Made by a program: the position numbers and the translations under genes. The notes below the pieces were generated by a model, which worked only from the letters and a program-made list of their open reading frames with translations, was not told the DNA's origin and did not search any database. 8,059 nucleotides of DNA from Mariniphaga sp. (GTDB taxonomy: Bacteria; Bacteroidota; Bacteroidia; Bacteroidales; Prolixibacteraceae), in assembly GCA_025363795.1 (NCBI GenBank), contig JANYLE010000252.1:1-8059 (forward strand), written 5' to 3'. Shown here piece after piece: positions 1 to 6,700 of this stretch. Position 1 is the first letter of the stretch. The number at the start of each line of letters is the position of its first letter.

Positions 1-1
1 C

Positions 2-115
2 CACTCTACAATTATTAACCTTAATTTATCAGGTGATCAGTTCCAATTTTCCAATTCCTCCAAAACTTACTTCCCATCAATTATCCCTTCTGTCGGGGCA
101 GCATCATTTAATTGA
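2..115 (+). CDS. possible C-terminal tail of an upstream gene (partial)
   Basis: From base 2 one plus-strand frame is open for 37 codons and ends at TGA 113-115. The conceptual peptide is polar and rich in Ser and Asn, ending in ...VGAASFN. I do not recognise a family. With so little sequence it could equally be a chance open frame in A/T-rich intergenic DNA. If real, it is the 3' end of a gene co-directional with rel, about 180 bp upstream of it. No terminator hairpin follows the stop codon. Confidence 0.2.
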   Translation, partial: HSTIINLNLSGDQFQFSNSSKTYFPSIIPSVGAASFN

Positions 116-296
116 CTTTCAAAAAAATTCTGACAAACAAATCGCTGATCTTAATCGTTTAAATTAAAAAAGTTATTTTTACGCTTTACAAAATTTTGCA
201 CCGAACACATTACAAGAATCAGAAAGCAGATGACTAACAGCAAAAGTCCTCAAAATCTACATAATACGAAGTCAAACAAAAGGTAATAATTTTCGA
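116..296 (+). promoter_or_regulatory. rel upstream region, no clear promoter assigned
   Basis: This A/T-rich leader holds no gene. The best promoter-like element is AAATTTTG at 192-199, which keeps the TTTG half of the Bacteroidota -7 motif TAnnTTTG but not the leading TA. Nothing convincing lies about 19 bases upstream of it. A purine-rich AAAAGG at 278-283 sits 13 bases before the rel ATG, too far for a standard ribosome binding site. rel may also be transcribed from further upstream. Confidence 0.2.
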
Positions 297-2492
297 ATGG
301 ATCTGCAGACCGAAATAGAAAAAAGAGAAATTGAAGATTTGTTCGAGGACCTGTTAAAGTCATTCACCAGGCCACTTACTCCTGAAAACGAACAACTTAT
401 CCGAAAGGCATTTCAATTTGCCAACGCTGCCCACATGGGGGTCAGACGGAAATCGGGAGAACCGTATATCATTCATCCAATTGCCGTAGCAAAGGTTGTT
501 GTAAGCGAAATAGGTCTTGGAACGAAGTCGGTACTTGCAGCAATTTTACATGATGTCGTTGAAGACACAGAATATACCCTCGAAGATATTGAAAATATGT
601 TTGGGGAAAAGGTCGCTTCGCTGGTAGACGGGCTTACCAAGCTTTCCGGAACATTCGACTCAAAGCAGGCGACGAATTTCAGGAAAATGCTCCTCACCTT
701 ATCCGATGATGTAAGGGTTATCCTGATCAAATTGGCCGATCGGCTCCACAATATGCGGACGCTCGAATCGATGCCATATCAAAAGCAACTCAAAATCACC
801 TCCGAAACGCTTTATATATTTGCACCACTCGCCCACCGGCTTGGCCTTTATGCCATCAAGTCAGAACTTGAGGACCTGAGTCTGAAATATAAAAATCCCG
901 AGATTTACCAGCAGATTGTGATGAAACTCCGAAGTGAGGAGGAACGAATCAATTACCTGGTTTTCGATTTTGCCAAACCGATACAGGAAAAACTTTACGC
1001 CGAGAAATTCGATTTCACCATCAGCGGACGACCAAAATCGATCTACTCGATCTGGAATAAAATGCAGGCCAAAAATATAACGTTCGATGAAATTTACGAC
1101 CTGTTGGCGATCCGAATTGTTTTTAAACCAAAGGAGGGCATTTCAGAAAAAAGGCAATGTTTTGATATTCTGTCACTGATTACCGATATCTACACCCCAA
1201 AACCCGATCGGATTCGCGACTGGATCACCATCCCCAAAGCCAATGGTTATGAAGCACTTCACGTTACCGTAATGGGCCCGGAAGGACAATGGGTTGAAGT
1301 TCAGATTCGCACCGAAAGGATGGATGAAATTGCCGAACGCGGATTTGCCGCTCATTACCGGTACAAAGGTGAAGGGGCATCTGAAAATGAGCTTGATAAA
1401 TGGCTGATAAAAATCCGTGAGTTGCTTGGAAATCCCGAATCGGATGCGCTTGATTTCCTTGATGAGTTTAAGCTGAATCTCTATTCTGCGGAAATCGTAA
1501 TCTTTACACCAAAAGGTGAGATGAAAATGCTCCCCAAAGGGGCTACGGTACTTGACTGTGCTTATGATATTCACTCCGAACTTGGTAATCATTGTATCGG
1601 AGCCAAAGTGAATCATATCCTTGTACCAATGAGCCATGTCCTGAAAAGTGGCGATCAGGTCGAAATCCTCACCTCCGATAAGCAATCGCCAAAACCTTCC
1701 TGGATTGAAAGTGCAATCACAGCAAGGGCGAAATCAAAAATCAGGGATTCTTTCAAACAGGAACAGAAAAAGCACATCGAAGACGGAAGAACACAGCTTA
1801 ACCAACAACTCGAAAAATTAAACGTAAAACCTGCCTCAAACACCCTCAAGAAGCTGATTAATCACTATGGGCTTCACTCCAAAGAACAACTATACGCAGA
1901 GATCGGGATGGGATTAGTGAGTCTCGATAACCTCGAAACAACGCTGCTGGAAAAGTCGGTGAATAAATTTGTCAAATTCTGGAAACTCTCGTTCTCGTTC
2001 GGAGGCGATAAAAAGAATGAAAATCAGAAAATTGACAAAAAGTTGCCCTTTATGCTCACAGAAGATCCCATAAAGGCCAATTATCTTCTGGCATCGTGCT
2101 GTAATCCAATTCCGGGTGATGATGTGGTGGGTTTTGTATCGGAAAACGGCCAAATTATGATTCACAATAAGTCGTGTCCCGAAGCACTAAAATTGATGTC
2201 AAGTCGCGGAGATGATATTGTTGATGCAACCTGGACAAAATCGAAGATACTTTCTTATCTTACACACCTATATATCAGAGGTTTTGACCAACAAGGAATT
2301 GCAAACAGAATCACGAACGTGATCTCGAACGAGTATGGAATAAATATGCGTTCAATCAGCCTCGACGCGCACGATGGTATTTTTGAAGGGAATCTATATC
2401 TTTACATTCACAATACGGAGATTCTTGAAACTCTGATAACCAAAATTCTAAATATTAAGGGAGTTGATTCGGTGAATCGCAAAGAGATTTAA
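297..2492 (+). CDS. rel: bifunctional (p)ppGpp synthetase/hydrolase, long RSH (Rel/SpoT family)
   Basis: Cytoplasmic stringent-response enzyme that makes (p)ppGpp from ATP and GDP/GTP and hydrolyses it. At 731 aa it has the full long-RSH layout. The HD hydrolase domain (about 35-190) carries IIHPI with H60, HDVVEDT at 85-91 and ADRLHNMRT at 147-155, so the hydrolase site looks intact. The synthetase domain (about 230-345) carries GRPKSIYSIW from 244, D268 in YDLLAIR, RIRD 305-308, NGYEALH and E334 in EVQIRT. The TGS domain spans about 398-460. A helical region follows, then a zinc-finger-like segment with C601, C602, H623 and C627, and a C-terminal ACT/RRM domain from about 650. The basic RxRD motif matches bifunctional Rel enzymes; synthetase-only RelA has acidic ExDD. 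The ATG at 297 puts the N-terminus where Rel proteins normally begin. fur follows 86 bp downstream without an obvious terminator, so read-through is possible. Confidence 0.97.
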   Translation: MDLQTEIEKREIEDLFEDLLKSFTRPLTPENEQLIRKAFQFANAAHMGVRRKSGEPYIIHPIAVAKVVVSEIGLGTKSVLAAILHDVVEDTEYTLEDIENMFGEKVASLVDGLTKLSGTFDSKQATNFRKMLLTLSDDVRVILIKLADRLHNMRTLESMPYQKQLKITSETLYIFAPLAHRLGLYAIKSELEDLSLKYKNPEIYQQIVMKLRSEEERINYLVFDFAKPIQEKLYAEKFDFTISGRPKSIYSIWNKMQAKNITFDEIYDLLAIRIVFKPKEGISEKRQCFDILSLITDIYTPKPDRIRDWITIPKANGYEALHVTVMGPEGQWVEVQIRTERMDEIAERGFAAHYRYKGEGASENELDKWLIKIRELLGNPESDALDFLDEFKLNLYSAEIVIFTPKGEMKMLPKGATVLDCAYDIHSELGNHCIGAKVNHILVPMSHVLKSGDQVEILTSDKQSPKPSWIESAITARAKSKIRDSFKQEQKKHIEDGRTQLNQQLEKLNVKPASNTLKKLINHYGLHSKEQLYAEIGMGLVSLDNLETTLLEKSVNKFVKFWKLSFSFGGDKKNENQKIDKKLPFMLTEDPIKANYLLASCCNPIPGDDVVGFVSENGQIMIHNKSCPEALKLMSSRGDDIVDATWTKSKILSYLTHLYIRGFDQQGIANRITNVISNEYGINMRSISLDAHDGIFEGNLYLYIHNTEILETLITKILNIKGVDSVNRKEI

Positions 2493-2517
2493 GAATTCCT
2501 CTCATTTATTTTTCTCT

Positions 2518-2553
2518 TGAATTGATTGATTCATAAAAATATTTCTAATTTTA
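2518..2553 (+). promoter_or_regulatory. possible fur promoter with overlapping palindrome
   Basis: TAATTTTA at 2546-2553 matches seven of eight positions of the Bacteroidota -7 element TAnnTTTG. Two TTG triplets, at 2522-2524 and 2526-2528, lie 21 and 17 bases upstream, either side of the usual spacing of about 19. A short inverted repeat, TGAAT (2518-2522) and ATTCA (2529-2533) with a 6-base spacer, covers the -33 region and could be an operator for self-regulation. The site is 25 bases before the fur start. It is a motif match only. Confidence 0.35.
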
Positions 2554-2578
2554 CAATCTATTTTAACTTAGATTAAGT

Positions 2579-3025
2579 ATGAATAGTCTGCATAATAATA
2601 GAGAAACGGTAAAATCCCTCTTCACGGAATACCTTGAAAGGAAGGGTCACAGGAAAACTCCAGAGCGGTATGCTATTCTTGACGAAATTTATTCGCGGGA
2701 TGGGCATTTCGACATCGAAACGTTATACATTTCGATGAAAAATAAGAACTATAGGGTAAGTCGCGCAACCTTGTACAACACAATTGAACTGCTGCTTGAT
2801 TGTAAATTGGTTGTAAAGCACCAGTTTGGGAAGAATATTGCCCAATTCGAGAAAACGCTTACCACGACCCAGCACGACCACCTGATCGATATCCGAAACG
2901 GAAAGGTGATTGAGTTTCATGACCCACGAATTCGCGAAATCATAGAAGATGCTTGCGCGAAACACAATTTTAAACTATCGCACCACTCTCTTTACCTTTA
3001 TGGAGAGATGGATGAGCCGAAATGA
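2579..3025 (+). CDS. Fur-superfamily transcriptional regulator, cysteine-poor variant
   Basis: A 148-aa cytoplasmic metal-dependent DNA-binding protein of the Fur/PerR/Zur superfamily. The N-terminal winged helix (about 10-85) has HRKTPERYAIL and the recognition helix SRATLYNTIELL. The dimerisation domain (about 86-148) has QHDHLIDIRNGKVIEF and ends in HHSLYLYG, very like E. coli Fur. Aligned by eye to E. coli Fur, the regulatory site is kept (H33/E81/H88/H90 correspond to H43/E91/H99/H101). The structural CxxC that normally follows HHDHL is replaced by D104 and N107, and there is no C-terminal cysteine pair. The second metal site is partly altered (H87 to Q98, E108 to R119; D100 and H136 kept). 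It could sense iron, haem, manganese or peroxide; the sequence does not decide, so no specific symbol is given. It lies between rel and purA on the same strand and is followed by a terminator about 115 bp downstream. Confidence 0.9.
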   Translation: MNSLHNNRETVKSLFTEYLERKGHRKTPERYAILDEIYSRDGHFDIETLYISMKNKNYRVSRATLYNTIELLLDCKLVVKHQFGKNIAQFEKTLTTTQHDHLIDIRNGKVIEFHDPRIREIIEDACAKHNFKLSHHSLYLYGEMDEPK

Positions 3026-3037
3026 CACATTTAAAAC

Positions 3038-3095
3038 GAACTGACATTAAGTAATTAATTTACTGAAATTTAATTCATACTATTATTGTCAGTTC
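3038..3095 (+). repeat. long inverted repeat in the fur 3' region
   Basis: GAACTGACA at 3038-3046 is perfectly complementary to TGTCAGTTC at 3087-3095. After one T-T mismatch, three further base pairs extend inward. The interior is A/T-rich and can itself fold: AATTAATTT at 3053-3061 pairs with 3066-3075 apart from one bulged T, around the loop ACTG. The result would be a nested stem. No T-run follows, so this is not an ordinary intrinsic terminator; that lies at 3139-3163. It could be a 3'-UTR stability element, a binding site, or a remnant of a tiny repeat element. Confidence 0.5.
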
Positions 3096-3138
3096 TCCAA
3101 TCCTGCATGACTCAGTTAGTTCTAAAATACAGACAATC

Positions 3139-3163
3139 AACCTCCCACCCGGGAGGTTTTTTT
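3139..3163 (+). terminator. intrinsic terminator downstream of fur
   Basis: The perfect 8-bp stem AACCTCCC (3139-3146) with GGGAGGTT (3151-3158) has the 4-base loop ACCC and runs into a T tract at 3157-3163. It is a classic rho-independent terminator on the plus strand. There is no equivalent T tract on the minus side. It separates the rel/fur unit from purA. Confidence 0.9.
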
Positions 3164-3187
3164 ATCGCATTTTCAAAAATTAATCTT

Positions 3188-3195
3188 TACCTTTG
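3188..3195 (+). promoter_or_regulatory. purA promoter -7 element
   Basis: TACCTTTG matches the Bacteroidota TAnnTTTG element at every fixed position and lies just after the fur terminator. Transcription would begin near 3200, giving purA a leader of about 100 nt. No good TTG is seen at the -33 position. A second, weaker match (TAATTTTA, 3280-3287) is closer to the gene. No known riboswitch class was recognised in the leader. Confidence 0.6.
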
Positions 3196-3302
3196 ATCGA
3201 TTTTTGCGCACCGGTGAATGAAATCTGTTATTTACCTGAATCAAGTTTCACAATGCCGTAAAGATCAACTGCAAAGCGATAATTTTAAGTAAAAGATATA
3301 AA

Positions 3303-4571
3303 ATGAAAGTAGATGTATTGCTTGGTCTTCAGTGGGGAGACGAAGGAAAAGGAAAAGTTGTGGATGTTTTAACTCCGCGATATGATGTTATTACCAGGTT
3401 TCAGGGTGGGCCAAATGCCGGTCACACTTTGGAATTCAACAACATAAAGCATGTTTTACACACCATTCCTTCCGGAATCTTCAGAGATGACAAGATCAAT
3501 GTTATCGGAAATGGCGTAGTAATCGACCCTTCAATTTTCAAGAAAGAGATCGATTCGCTGCTCAAGCTTGGTTTCGATCTGAAAAAAACACTCTTTATTT
3601 CGAAAAAAGCTCACCTGATTCTTCCGACTCACCGCTTGCTTGATGCTGCATCGGAAGCAGCAAAAGGTGATGCAAAGATTGGTTCAACATTGAAAGGTAT
3701 TGGTCCGGCCTATCGCGATAAGATTGGACGCGACGGACTCAGGGTTGGCGACATCCTCAGCAACTTCGAAGAGAAATACAAAGCACGTGTAAAGCAACAT
3801 ACTGATCTGCTGACCAAATATTATCATTTCGATTATGAAGCCGCGCTCAGCGATTACGAGAAAGCATGGTTCGAAGGGATTGAAATGATTAAACAATTTC
3901 AACTTATTGACAGCGAGTTTTTTATTAACAAACAGCTTGAAGCCGGAAAATCGGTAATTGCTGAAGGTGCACAGGGGACAATGCTGGATATTGATTTTGG
4001 CTCGTACCCTTTCGTGACCTCGTCAAATACCATCACTGCCGGTGCATGTACTGGTCTGGGCGTTGCGCCAAATAATATTGGGAAGGTATTGGGAATTTTC
4101 AAAGCCTATTGCACACGCGTCGGAAGCGGTCCATTCCCAACGGAGCTGAACGATGCGACAGGACAACATCTCCGCGACGTAGGTAATGAGTATGGCTCAA
4201 CAACAGGTCGTCCACGCCGTTGTGGTTGGCTTGACCTGGTTGCACTGAAATATGCCATCATGATCGACGGAGTTACCGAATTGATCATGATGAAAGCCGA
4301 CGTTCTCGACGATTTCGATTCAATCCAGGTATGTACAAAATATAAAATCAACGGTCAGCTTACCGAAGAGTTCCCCTACGAATTGGAAGGTCAGGTTGAA
4401 CCAATTTATGAATCGCTCCCGGGATGGAATAAAACGCTTACCGGAGTGACCAAAGAGGTTGACTTCCCTGCAGAATTGAAAAACTACATTAAATTTATCG
4501 AAACAAAACTGAATGTGCCGATCAGCATTGTATCTGTGGGTCCAAACCGGTCACAAACAATTGAACGATAA
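3303..4571 (+). CDS. purA: adenylosuccinate synthase
   Basis: Cytoplasmic purine enzyme that joins IMP and aspartate using GTP to give adenylosuccinate, the first committed step from IMP to AMP. At 422 aa it is full length for the family. The N-terminal GTP-binding loop WGDEGKGK (11-18) contains D13, the catalytic base, and GGPNAGHT contains H41, the catalytic acid; both fall at the same residue numbers as in E. coli PurA. Other family signatures are GSTLKGIGPAYRDK (127-140), EGAQGTMLDIDFG (221-233), TITAGACTGLG, GPFPTE (276-281), TTGRPRRCGWLD (300-311) and the C-terminal SVGPNRSQTIER. The ATG at 3303 begins exactly at the conserved MKVDVLLGLQWG. It is flanked by terminators on both sides, so it is probably monocistronic. 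PurA is a reported target of ppGpp inhibition in E. coli, which fits its position near rel. Confidence 0.98.
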   Translation: MKVDVLLGLQWGDEGKGKVVDVLTPRYDVITRFQGGPNAGHTLEFNNIKHVLHTIPSGIFRDDKINVIGNGVVIDPSIFKKEIDSLLKLGFDLKKTLFISKKAHLILPTHRLLDAASEAAKGDAKIGSTLKGIGPAYRDKIGRDGLRVGDILSNFEEKYKARVKQHTDLLTKYYHFDYEAALSDYEKAWFEGIEMIKQFQLIDSEFFINKQLEAGKSVIAEGAQGTMLDIDFGSYPFVTSSNTITAGACTGLGVAPNNIGKVLGIFKAYCTRVGSGPFPTELNDATGQHLRDVGNEYGSTTGRPRRCGWLDLVALKYAIMIDGVTELIMMKADVLDDFDSIQVCTKYKINGQLTEEFPYELEGQVEPIYESLPGWNKTLTGVTKEVDFPAELKNYIKFIETKLNVPISIVSVGPNRSQTIER

Positions 4572-4666
4572 ACTTTAGGTGAGAAACTGAGAAGATGAGT
4601 AATCGGAAGTATTTTTCGATTTCATCACATCCAACAGGATCGAAATCCACCATCATAAAAGAACTG

Positions 4667-4700
4667 AAAATCCCGGAAAGCCTCCGGGATTTTTTATTTT
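4667..4700 (+). terminator. intrinsic terminator of purA
   Basis: AAAATCCCGGA (4667-4677) pairs with TCCGGGATTTT (4683-4693) in a perfect 11-bp stem with a 5-base loop, running into TTTTTTATTTT. It ends the purA transcript about 95 bp after the stop codon. It also lies inside the upstream extension of the pncB reading frame, which argues that the extension is not translated. Confidence 0.92.
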
Positions 4701-4712
4701 ACCTCAATTGGT

Positions 4713-4720
4713 TATATTTG
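4713..4720 (+). promoter_or_regulatory. pncB promoter -7 element
   Basis: TATATTTG matches the Bacteroidota TAnnTTTG consensus at every fixed position. It sits directly after the purA terminator and 15 bases before the ATG at 4736, so the 5' leader would be only about 10 nt. No clear -33 TTG is visible, because that position falls in the terminator T tract. Confidence 0.65.
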
Positions 4721-4735
4721 GACAAATTACAAGCA

Positions 4736-6166
4736 ATGATGACGAATCCATCCACAGAAACATTAGGGCTCTATACCGATTTCTACGAACTATCAATGGC
4801 TCAGGGATATTTCTTGGCCGGGAAAAAGGAGGAACAAACTGTTTTCGATTACTTCTTCCGAACCAATCCTTTTGAGGGAGGATTCCTTGTTTTTGCCGGA
4901 CTTGCGGACTTTCTAAGTTCGTTATCCTCATTCCGTTATTCGGAGGAAGACCTTAGTTACCTTGCAAAACAAGGGTTTCGTACTGAATTTCTTGAATACC
5001 TGAAAGATTTTCGTTTCAGCGGAACCGTTTATTCAGTAAGAGAAGGCGAGATCGTATTTCCCAATGAACCAATTCTTCGGATTGAAGGAAATATCATTGA
5101 AGCACAGCTTATTGAAACATTGCTTCTCAATATTCTTAATTTTCAGTCATTGATCGCGACCAAATCTTTTCGGGTCAAATTGGTTTGCGGCGAGAAATCA
5201 TTTGCCGACTTCGGTCTCCGGCGGGCACACGGGACGGGCGGCATCCAGGCAAGCCGCGCAGCGATTATTGGTGGTGCTTCCTCCACATCAAACGTTTATG
5301 CAGGATTGTTGTACAATATTCCCGTTTCGGGAACGATGGCGCACAGCTGGGTACAAAGTTTCGATGATGAATTGACCGCTTTTCGTGCATATGCCAGTTT
5401 TAATCCGGAAGGAACAATTCTGCTTGCAGATACTTACGACACCTTACGAAGCGGTGTGCCCAATACGATTATCGTCGCCAAAGAAATGGAGGCCATCGGG
5501 AAGAAAGTTGTCGGAATCAGGCTCGACAGCGGAGATTTGGCTTACCTGAGTAAAAAAGCCCGCAAAATGCTGGATGCTGCAGATCTGAAATACATTAAGA
5601 TATTTGCATCCAATCAATTAAATGAATACGTTGTAGGGAGTTTGAATGAACAGCATGCCCCATTGGACGGGTATGGGATCGGGACAGAACTCGTTACGGG
5701 AAAACCGGATGCGGCGCTTGATGGCGTTTATAAGCTTGCGCTTTGCAATGGGACACCACGCATGAAGATTTCGGAGAATGTGGAGAAGATGACCTACCCC
5801 GGAAGGAAATCGCTCTATCGTTATTACGACAGTGAGGGTAACTTCTTCCGTGATGGCATATTGCTCGAGAACGAAGATCCCGACAGCTGCGATTGTGTTT
5901 ACAATCCAATTCTCATGGACAAGTGTACGAAAGTAACCGGTCTGGTTAGGGAAAACCTGCATACAAAGGTTTATGAGCATCAGGCGATCACCCATCCACT
6001 CCCCTCTCCTCAACAGTGTCACGAATATTTAATGTCGCGTTCAGCATTGTTACCAGCCGAACATAAGCGATTTATCATGCCGCATATCTACAAGGTCGGG
6101 ATCTCTAAAGAACTATTCGAACAACGGGAGCAACTTCGCAAAAAGATCAGTAATCAATCACACTGA
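4736..6166 (+). CDS. pncB: nicotinate phosphoribosyltransferase
   Basis: Cytoplasmic NAD-salvage enzyme of the Preiss-Handler pathway: nicotinate plus PRPP, coupled to ATP hydrolysis, gives nicotinate mononucleotide. The 476-aa product begins with the family's N-terminal signature LGLYTDFYELSMAQGY (10-25). It continues with EPILRIEG (111-118), the substrate-site segment FADFGLRRAHG (156-166), and GTMAHS (199-204), whose H203 matches the histidine phosphorylated in this family. Then follow GIRLDSGDL (260-268), IKIFASNQLNEY, and the phosphate-binding GIGTELVTG (314-322). The frame is open back to an ATG at 4595, but those 47 codons cover the purA terminator and the TATATTTG promoter, and the homologous part starts just after 4736. 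ATG 4739 is an equally possible start. It appears monocistronic and converges on the minus-strand gene ending at 6261. Confidence 0.95.
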   Translation: MMTNPSTETLGLYTDFYELSMAQGYFLAGKKEEQTVFDYFFRTNPFEGGFLVFAGLADFLSSLSSFRYSEEDLSYLAKQGFRTEFLEYLKDFRFSGTVYSVREGEIVFPNEPILRIEGNIIEAQLIETLLLNILNFQSLIATKSFRVKLVCGEKSFADFGLRRAHGTGGIQASRAAIIGGASSTSNVYAGLLYNIPVSGTMAHSWVQSFDDELTAFRAYASFNPEGTILLADTYDTLRSGVPNTIIVAKEMEAIGKKVVGIRLDSGDLAYLSKKARKMLDAADLKYIKIFASNQLNEYVVGSLNEQHAPLDGYGIGTELVTGKPDAALDGVYKLALCNGTPRMKISENVEKMTYPGRKSLYRYYDSEGNFFRDGILLENEDPDSCDCVYNPILMDKCTKVTGLVRENLHTKVYEHQAITHPLPSPQQCHEYLMSRSALLPAEHKRFIMPHIYKVGISKELFEQREQLRKKISNQSH

Positions 6167-6260
6167 TAATTAATTCTGATTAATGCGTAATCGTTGCAAA
6201 CGGCCATCAACTTATCAATAGTTGCAAGCCGGGTATTCCAGCACATCTACAAATTTGGGT
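6167..6260. other. convergent intergenic spacer, no clear terminator
   Basis: This 94-bp gap lies between the converging pncB and the minus-strand secreted-protein gene. It contains two copies of GTTGCAA (within 6190-6240, followed by aCGG and gCCGG) and some short A/T palindromes such as TTAAT-tctg-ATTAA. I see no GC-rich stem with a T tract on either strand, so termination here is probably not intrinsic or depends on weak structure. Confidence 0.4.
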
Positions 6261-6626
6261 CTACTGTCTCTTCACCTCAGCCGTCTCCTTCTTTTCAAAG
6301 AGATAAGACCGAAGCACATTATCGATCTGATCTTCAAATTTATCTACATAACGCCAACCCTCTTTATCCATTAAATTAAATAAGGTAATAACATTATTAA
6401 TTTTCAGCACCTTGCCTGTTTCTCTGTCAGCAAAATTCAATTGACACCCCTCATCAGTGCAGGCAGATGCCTTATGACCAGCTCCTTCATTACTAAATAC
6501 AACCAGACAATACTTTGATACGCAATCTTTAAGATCCTTAATTTCGCCACCCTTAGTTATTATAGGTTGCGCGTACAATGAACCAGCGACAAATAATACG
6601 ACTAAAGAACAAAGTAATTTTCTCAT
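6261..6626 (-). CDS. small secreted protein of unknown function, four cysteines
   Basis: A 121-aa product with a clear Sec signal peptide: MRKLL, a hydrophobic stretch, then GSLYAQ, with cleavage likely near residue 20. The mature part of about 100 aa has four cysteines in two pairs (C35/C40 and C56/C61), suggesting disulfides or metal binding in the periplasm. The C-terminal half (about 75-110) reads VITLFNLMDKEGWRYVDKFED, which recalls the Bacteroidota 'alpha-helix then GW-[EKR]-[YF]-V' pattern seen in DUF4177-like small proteins; this is only a resemblance. The frame extends to an upstream ATG at 6683, but the signal peptide fits only the start at 6626. It lies 74 bp downstream of the lipocalin on the same strand, so co-transcription is possible. 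I cannot assign a function. Confidence 0.75.
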   Translation of the reverse strand: MRKLLCSLVVLFVAGSLYAQPIITKGGEIKDLKDCVSKYCLVVFSNEGAGHKASACTDEGCQLNFADRETGKVLKINNVITLFNLMDKEGWRYVDKFEDQIDNVLRSYLFEKKETAEVKRQ

Positions 6627-6700
6627 AGAACTAATTTTTAACTGTTTGCATATGTAGAAGTACGATAAAAAGTAGTCAATCACGTTAATGGCATAACCAA

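Noticed and set aside
1173..1685. A 170-codon open frame on the minus strand inside rel, and other shorter antisense frames in rel, purA and pncB
   Set aside because: They lie opposite strongly conserved coding sequence, show no recognisable domain or start context, and are expected by-products of the codon use of the sense genes.
3196..3302. Purine or other known riboswitch before purA
   Set aside because: I could not find the conserved core of a purine, PRPP/ppGpp or preQ1 riboswitch by eye; only short chance complementarities are visible.
4614..4645. Inverted repeat TTTCGAT/ATCGAAA between purA and its terminator
   Set aside because: Seven base pairs with an 18-base loop and no T tract; weak, and likely to occur by chance in this sequence composition.
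6627..6683. N-terminal extension of the small secreted protein to ATG 6683
   Set aside because: The signal peptide begins at the Met encoded at 6626 (MRKLL...). The extension is rich in aromatic residues and would displace it from the N-terminus.
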